A stretch of 64,000 nucleotides of DNA from Enterovirga aerilata (lineage in GTDB: Bacteria > Pseudomonadota > Alphaproteobacteria > Rhizobiales > Beijerinckiaceae): assembly GCF_013044135.1 (NCBI RefSeq), contig NZ_JABEPP010000004.1:62001-126000 (forward strand), given 5' to 3'. A program made the position numbers and the translations under genes. Under the pieces are notes generated by a model that was not told the origin of the DNA, did not search any database, and saw only the letters and a list, made by a program, of their open reading frames with translations. This document shows, one piece after another, positions 59,807 through 64,000 of the stretch. Within the stretch, counting starts at the first letter, position 1; each line of letters begins with the position of its first letter.

Positions 59807-60364
59807 ATGCGATCCGTGATCGCGGCCGCCTCGGCGGCCCTCCTTCTCGCGGCCGGCTCACCGGCCCAGGCCTTCCTCGATTCCGGGCCGGTCGCGGATT
59901 TCTTCAACGAGTTCCGCGAGCAGGCGATCCCCCGCGAGATCGTCCGCTACACGGGCGGCGAGAAGCCGGGCACGATCGTCGTCTCCACGGGCCAGCGCCG
60001 GCTCTATTACGTGCTGCCGGGCGGCCGGGCGATCCGGTACGGCGTCGGGGTGGGACGCCAGGGCTTCTCCTGGTCGGGCGTGAAGACGGTCACGATGAAG
60101 AAGGAATGGCCGTCCTGGCGCCCGCCGGCGCAGATGCTGAAGCGCCGGCCCGACCTGCCGCGCTACATGGCGGGCGGGCAGGAGAACCCGCTCGGCGCGC
60201 GCGCCCTTTATCTCGGGTCGAGCCTGTACCGCATCCACGGCTCGAACGAGGCCGACACGATCGGTTCGGCCGTCTCCTCCGGCTGCATCCGCATGACCAA
60301 CCGCGACGTGGTGGACCTTTACGACCGGGTCCGGATCGGCACCAAGGTGGTGGTCAAGGGCTAG
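59807..60364 (+). CDS. L,D-transpeptidase (ErfK/YbiS class)
   Basis: This 185-residue periplasmic enzyme cross-links peptidoglycan or attaches proteins to it. The signal peptide is MRSVIAAASAALLLAAGSPAQAF. The YkuD catalytic motif HGSNEADTIGSAVSSGCIRM carries the catalytic His and Cys near residue 155-160. The upstream KKEWPSWRPPAQMLKRRPDLPRYMAGGQENPLGARALYLG stretch is typical. The ATG at 59807 is preferred over 59738 because it begins the signal. Together with the YafK-type lipoprotein at 4771 this window has two unrelated L,D-transpeptidases. Confidence 0.93.
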   Translation: MRSVIAAASAALLLAAGSPAQAFLDSGPVADFFNEFREQAIPREIVRYTGGEKPGTIVVSTGQRRLYYVLPGGRAIRYGVGVGRQGFSWSGVKTVTMKKEWPSWRPPAQMLKRRPDLPRYMAGGQENPLGARALYLGSSLYRIHGSNEADTIGSAVSSGCIRMTNRDVVDLYDRVRIGTKVVVKG

Positions 60365-60407
60365 CCGGAGGTCTGCGGCAGGACAGCCGGGAGGAGGCGA
60401 CTCGACG

Positions 60408-60427
60408 ATAGAACTCGCAAGTTCTAT
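60408..60427. promoter_or_regulatory. 20-bp palindrome, probable TetR operator
   Basis: ATAGAACT (60408-60415) and AGTTCTAT (60420-60427) are perfect inverted repeats with a 4-base spacer. The site is only a few bases from the first start codon of the broken tetR gene (60432), as expected for an autoregulated TetR-RND operon. Confidence 0.6.
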
Positions 60428-60431
60428 ACGA

Positions 60432-60835
60432 ATGTCGGGATCTCCGGAAACCTTGTCATGCACGCGGTCGGCGAGGAGCGGTGGCGCGAGGAGAGACGCG
60501 GCCGCATCCCCGAGGCGGCCGGGCGGGTCTTCGCCGCCCGATGCTTCGATCCCGCCTCGATGGACGGGACCGCGCAGGAGGCGCGTGTCGGCAAGCCGAC
60601 GCTCTACCGCTACGTCCCGAGCAAGGATCCCCTGTTCTCGGCCGTCTTCGGCGAGGTGTTGAACGAACTCGAGACCCGGCTCGTCGCGCTCGTGCGCGAG
60701 GTCACGGACGTCATCCTGCACGGTCCCGTGGCCCGCGACATGCACCGCCACGCGGCGCCATGCGTCGGCCACGCCACCCTCGATGCGGATCGCCGCAACG
60801 GCGAGCTCCGTCTCCTCCCTGGAGCCTCGGCATGA
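60432..60835 (+). pseudogene. Broken tetR-family regulator of the RND operon
   Basis: The TetR helix-turn-helix is readable as RIPEAAGRVFAARCFDPASMDGTAQEARVGKPTLYRYVPSKDPLF in one frame (from 60458). But the likely start ATG (60432, MSGSPETLS) sits in another frame, which runs into Ser/Arg-rich nonsense. A frameshift around 60480-60510 is therefore suggested. The C-terminal ligand-binding domain is mostly missing: the frame ends 125 residues from 60458, whereas TetR proteins have about 190-220. The stop overlaps the start of the membrane fusion gene by 4 bases. If the later start is used, a truncated HTH-only protein might still be made. Confidence 0.6.
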
Positions 60836-62046
60836 GCCGCGTCATCTTCGCCGTCCTGGTCGTGGCCGCTTCCCTGCTGTGGTGGAAGCGCGAGGACGCC
60901 GGCCGCTTCGTGGCCGAGCGGGTGCCGGCCGCCGCGCCCTATCTTGCGGCCGCTCCCGCCTCCCAGGCGGCGGCCCAACGCGCCGCGCCCGCCGTCCCGG
61001 TGGTGCTGGCCAACGCCGACCGGAAGCCGCTGCCCGTCACCATCGACGCGGTCGGCACGGTGCAGCCGCTCGCCTCCATCCAGATCAAGGCGCGCGTCGA
61101 CAGCCAGATCACCTCCATCGCCGTGCAGGAAGGCGCCAAGGTGAAGGAGGGCGACCTCCTGGTCACGCTGGACAACCGGGCCATCAAGGCACAGCTCGCC
61201 CAGGCGGAAGCGCTCGTCGCCAAGGACCGCGCACAGCTCGAGCAGGCGCGGCGCGACCTCGCCCGGGCCGAGGATCTCCTCGCCAAGCGCATCACGACCG
61301 AGGTGCAGCGCGACACCTACGCGACGGCCGTGAAGGTGCAGGAGGCGCAGCTCGCCGCGGACGAGGCCTCCCGGGCGAACCTCGCGACCGCCCTCTCCTA
61401 TACGGAGATCCGGGCCCCCGTCTCCGGCCGGATCGGCTCGATCGCCCTCAAGGAGGGCACGATGGTCAAGGCCGTGGACACCCAGGCCATCATGACGGTG
61501 AACCAGCTCGATCCGATCTACGCGTCCTTCGCGGTACCGCAATCGCTCTTCGGGGACCTGCGCAGGGCGATGAGCGCCGGCAAGGTCGCGGTTGAGGCGC
61601 GTGTCGGCGACGGCGTCTCGACCGGGACGGTCGCCTTCACGGAGAACACCGTCGACCTCGCAACCGGGACCGTGCTCGCCAAGGCGCTGATGGACAATGC
61701 CGACGAGCGGCTCTGGCCGGGCGCCTTCGTGTCGGTTCGGGTCGTGCTCGGGATCCAGTCGGGGGCGGTCGCCGTCCCGTCCGCGGCGGTGCAGATCGGG
61801 CAGCAGGGCAACTACGTCTTCGTGGTGCGCGACGGCCGCAAGGCCGAGCTCGTGCCCGTCACGGTGGCCCGCACGGTCGGCAACGAGAGCGTGATCTCGT
61901 CCGGGCTCTCCGGCGGCGAGCGGGTGGTGGTCGACGGCCAGTTGCGGCTCGTCAACGGCGCGGCGGTGCAGGTCGTCCCGGCCCGGGGTTCGGAGGGCGT
62001 CGCCAAGGGGCTGGATCCCGAGGCGGGCGCGCAGCGGCGCAGCTGA
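60832..62046 (+). CDS. RND efflux periplasmic adaptor (membrane fusion protein)
   Basis: This 404-residue adaptor of the MdtA/HlyD type links an inner-membrane RND pump to an outer-membrane channel. The N-terminus MSRVIFAVLVVAASLLWW is a membrane anchor. The lipoyl half-motifs are IQIKARVDSQITSIAVQEGAKVKEGDLLVTLD and YTEIRAPVSGRIGSIALKEGTMV, with a coiled-coil hairpin between (ALVAKDRAQLEQARRDLARAEDLLAKRI). The beta-barrel and membrane-proximal domains follow. ATGA overlap with the broken tetR. The RND pump follows after 15 bases; no outer-membrane channel gene is seen before the window ends. Confidence 0.93.
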   Translation: MSRVIFAVLVVAASLLWWKREDAGRFVAERVPAAAPYLAAAPASQAAAQRAAPAVPVVLANADRKPLPVTIDAVGTVQPLASIQIKARVDSQITSIAVQEGAKVKEGDLLVTLDNRAIKAQLAQAEALVAKDRAQLEQARRDLARAEDLLAKRITTEVQRDTYATAVKVQEAQLAADEASRANLATALSYTEIRAPVSGRIGSIALKEGTMVKAVDTQAIMTVNQLDPIYASFAVPQSLFGDLRRAMSAGKVAVEARVGDGVSTGTVAFTENTVDLATGTVLAKALMDNADERLWPGAFVSVRVVLGIQSGAVAVPSAAVQIGQQGNYVFVVRDGRKAELVPVTVARTVGNESVISSGLSGGERVVVDGQLRLVNGAAVQVVPARGSEGVAKGLDPEAGAQRRS

Positions 62047-62061
62047 CGGAGGCGCCCCGCC

Positions 62062-64000
62062 ATGGTGTCGGAGATCTGCATCCGCCGGCCGGTCATGACG
62101 ATCCTGGTCATGATCGCCTTCGTGGCGGCCGGCCTCTTTGGCTACCGCCAGCTTCCGGTCGCGGCGGTGCCGCGCGTCGACTTTCCCACCATCCAGGTAT
62201 CGGCGAGCCTCCCCGGCGCGAGCCCGGAGACCATGGCGTCCTCCGTCGCCTCCATCCTCGAGAAGCAGTTCTCGACGATCGCGGGCGTGGCGACGATGAC
62301 CTCGACCTCCATCCTGGGCCAGACCTCGATCGTCCTTCAGTTCGACCTGAACCGGAACATCGACGGCGCCGCGCTGGACGTGCAGTCCGCGATCTCGACC
62401 GCGCAGCGCCGCCTGCCGGCCGAGATGACGACCCCGCCGAGCTTCCGGAAGGTCAATCCGGCGGACCAGCCGATCCTCTTCTTCGCCGTGAGCTCCGAAC
62501 AGGTGCGGCTCTCGGATGTCGACCGCTTCGCCCAGTCCAATATCGTCCCCCGGCTCTCGACCTTGCCCGGTGTCGCGCAGGTCCTGATCTTCGGCACCCA
62601 GAAATACGCCGTCCGCGTCAAGGCCGACCTGAACCAGCTCGCCGCGCGCGGCTTGGGCCTCGCCGACATGCAGGCGGCGCTCGCCGCCGCGAACTCGTCG
62701 AAGCCCGTGGGCTCCGTCGACCAGGGCACGCGCAGCTCGATCCTGGACGCCACCGGCCCGATCATGAAGGCGGCCGACTACATGCCCGTCGTCGTGGCCT
62801 GGCAGAACGGCGCGCCGGTGCGCGTCGCGGATGTCGCGACCGCCGTGGACGGCGTGGAGAACGACAAGGTCGCGAGCTGGCTCAACGGCAAGCGCGCCAT
62901 CGTGCTCGCGCTGTATCGGCAGCCCGACGCGAACACGGTCGAGGTGGTGGACCGCGCGCGCTCGCTTCTTCCGGCGATCGAGGCGGAGCTTCCGGCCGGC
63001 GTCTCCATCCACGTCCTGAACGACCGGTCGATCCCGATCCGTCACGCCATCGAGGACGTCGAGTTCACGCTCTTCCTGTCGATGGTCCTCGTCATCATCG
63101 TCATCTACCTGTTCCTGCAATCCTTCCGGGCGACCGTCATCCCGGCGATCGCGCTGCCGATCTCGCTCATCGGCACCTTCGCCGGGATGTACCTGTTCGG
63201 CCACTCGATCGACAACATCTCGCTGCTCGCGCTCACCTTGTCCGTCGGCTTCGTGGTCGACGACGCCATCGTGATGCTCGAGAACATCATGCGGCATGTC
63301 GAGAAGGGCGAGATGCCCTTCCCGGCCTCGCTGATCGGCTCGCGCGAGGTCGGCTTCACCATCATCTCGATGACGACCTCGCTCGTGGCCGTGTTCATCC
63401 CGGTCCTGTTCATGGGCGGGGTCGTCGGGCGGATGTTCACCGAGTTCGGCCTCGTCATCTCCATGGCGATCCTGATCTCGGGCGTGGTGTCGCTCACGCT
63501 GACGCCCATGCTGTGCTCGCGGCTGCTGCGGCCGGTCGACCATGGCAAGCGCCGCAACTTCGTGCTCCGGGGCTTCGAGGCGGGCTTCGCGGCCCTGTCG
63601 CGCGGCTATGCGTGGTCGCTGAAGCGGACGGTCGCGGTGCCGTCCCTCATGCTGCTCATCACGCTCGCGACCTTCGTGGTCACGGCGATCCTCTTCCGCG
63701 ACATCCCGAAAGGCTTCTTCCCGACCGAGGATAACGGGCTGATCAGCGCCTCGACGGTCGGCCCCGACGACGCCTCGTTCGAGGCCATGGTCGAGCGCCA
63801 GAAAGCGCTGGCCGAGATCGTCCGGGCCGACCCCGACGTCATCTCCGTGATGTCGACCGTCGGCGGGGGCGGGCCGGCCGCGACGCAGAATTCCGGGCGC
63901 ATGTTCATCGCGCTCCGCGACAGGCCGGAGCGCAGGACGGACGCGATCAGCGTGGTCGCCCGCCTGCGGCGCGCGGCGGCCGCCGTGCCGGGCATCAACA
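62062..64000 (+). CDS. RND efflux pump inner-membrane subunit (AcrB/MdtB type), 3' truncated by window end
   Basis: About 646 codons of an RND transporter are seen, of a usual length of about 1,030. MVSEICIRRPVMTILVMIAFVAAGLFGYRQLPVAAVPRVDFPTIQVSA is the typical opening. The first large periplasmic loop contains DQPILFFAVSSEQ. The proton-relay motif LSVGFVVDDAIVMLENI in the fourth span has the two conserved aspartates. The frame stays open to the last base of the window, so the truncation is due to the window, not to damage. The substrate is likely to be drugs, bile-like compounds or metals; it is not deducible here. Confidence 0.93.
   Translation, partial: MVSEICIRRPVMTILVMIAFVAAGLFGYRQLPVAAVPRVDFPTIQVSASLPGASPETMASSVASILEKQFSTIAGVATMTSTSILGQTSIVLQFDLNRNIDGAALDVQSAISTAQRRLPAEMTTPPSFRKVNPADQPILFFAVSSEQVRLSDVDRFAQSNIVPRLSTLPGVAQVLIFGTQKYAVRVKADLNQLAARGLGLADMQAALAAANSSKPVGSVDQGTRSSILDATGPIMKAADYMPVVVAWQNGAPVRVADVATAVDGVENDKVASWLNGKRAIVLALYRQPDANTVEVVDRARSLLPAIEAELPAGVSIHVLNDRSIPIRHAIEDVEFTLFLSMVLVIIVIYLFLQSFRATVIPAIALPISLIGTFAGMYLFGHSIDNISLLALTLSVGFVVDDAIVMLENIMRHVEKGEMPFPASLIGSREVGFTIISMTTSLVAVFIPVLFMGGVVGRMFTEFGLVISMAILISGVVSLTLTPMLCSRLLRPVDHGKRRNFVLRGFEAGFAALSRGYAWSLKRTVAVPSLMLLITLATFVVTAILFRDIPKGFFPTEDNGLISASTVGPDDASFEAMVERQKALAEIVRADPDVISVMSTVGGGGPAATQNSGRMFIALRDRPERRTDAISVVARLRRAAAAVPGIN

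Noticed and set aside
60610-63543. 977-residue minus-strand frame opposite the RND genes
   Set aside because: His/Arg/Asp-rich antisense of two clear RND components.
1-64000. CRISPR arrays, insertion sequences, prophage and tRNA/rRNA genes
   Set aside because: No regularly spaced repeats, no transposase or integrase gene, and no RNA gene pattern was found on either strand.

Overview
The window is chromosomal DNA from a high-GC alphaproteobacterium, most likely of the Hyphomicrobiales (Rhizobiales). The evidence is a TorF-type porin, a Ros/MucR regulator, a DUF1476 F1-ATPase zeta inhibitor, a fused urease gamma-beta subunit, a CtrA-type box, and two families of short palindromic intergenic repeats of the kind seen in rhizobial and Methylobacterium-like genomes. 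No genus is claimed. There are no rRNA or tRNA genes, no CRISPR array and no insertion sequence. Coding density is high, and most genes lie in compact strings with 1-8 bp overlaps.

Layout. 1-6.3 kb: aldo/keto reductase, an orphan HicB-like small protein, a broken coiled-coil membrane protein, propionyl-CoA synthetase, TorF porin, and a lipoprotein L,D-transpeptidase with a CtrA-type box upstream. 6.7-11.9 kb: a two-gene ABC exporter, then ccmA-ccmB-ccmC-ccmD-ccmG for cytochrome c maturation. 11.9-15.7 kb: YciB, RdgB, a Pro/Ala-rich membrane protein, and glutathione-dependent formaldehyde dehydrogenase. 15.7-24.1 kb: a surface polysaccharide locus (export lipoprotein, GT4 glycosyltransferase, LtaS-like phosphotransferase and KpsC on the minus strand, with divergent KpsS and an SDR). 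24.1-30.4 kb: tamA-tamB. 30.6-36.6 kb: a YihY/BrkB protein and a peptide-type ABC importer (binding protein plus two permeases, no ATPase) ending in an M20 peptidase. 36.6-51.0 kb: a large urea region. On the minus strand it reads urtA-B-C-D-E, ureD, ureAB, SDR, Fic, ureC. On the plus strand it reads ureE-F-G-J. 51.1-56.3 kb: glycogen synthase, a GH13 alpha-glucosidase and treZ. 56.4-64 kb: a MucR variant, a hotdog thioesterase, purC, the zeta inhibitor, a HpcH/HpaI aldolase, a second L,D-transpeptidase, a broken tetR, and an RND efflux pair cut by the window end.

How it works together. The urea region is the most integrated part. A near-perfect sigma-54 promoter sits 54 bp upstream of the urtA start codon, so urea uptake and probably urease are nitrogen-controlled. 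The Urt transporter imports urea, UreAB-UreC hydrolyses it, and UreD-E-F-G-J load nickel. The operon is cut into segments by palindromic repeats, including an inverted pair of about 125 bp around urtC-urtD. A Fic gene of visibly lower GC and an SDR gene separate ureAB from ureC. The capsule locus pairs KpsC/KpsS Kdo-type transferases with an LtaS-like enzyme, suggesting a phosphate-substituted polysaccharide. No KpsM/KpsT transporter is in the window.

Reading damage: two pseudogenes are argued from sequence, the DUF1640-like gene (in-frame TGA) and the tetR-like gene (frameshift plus missing C-terminus).
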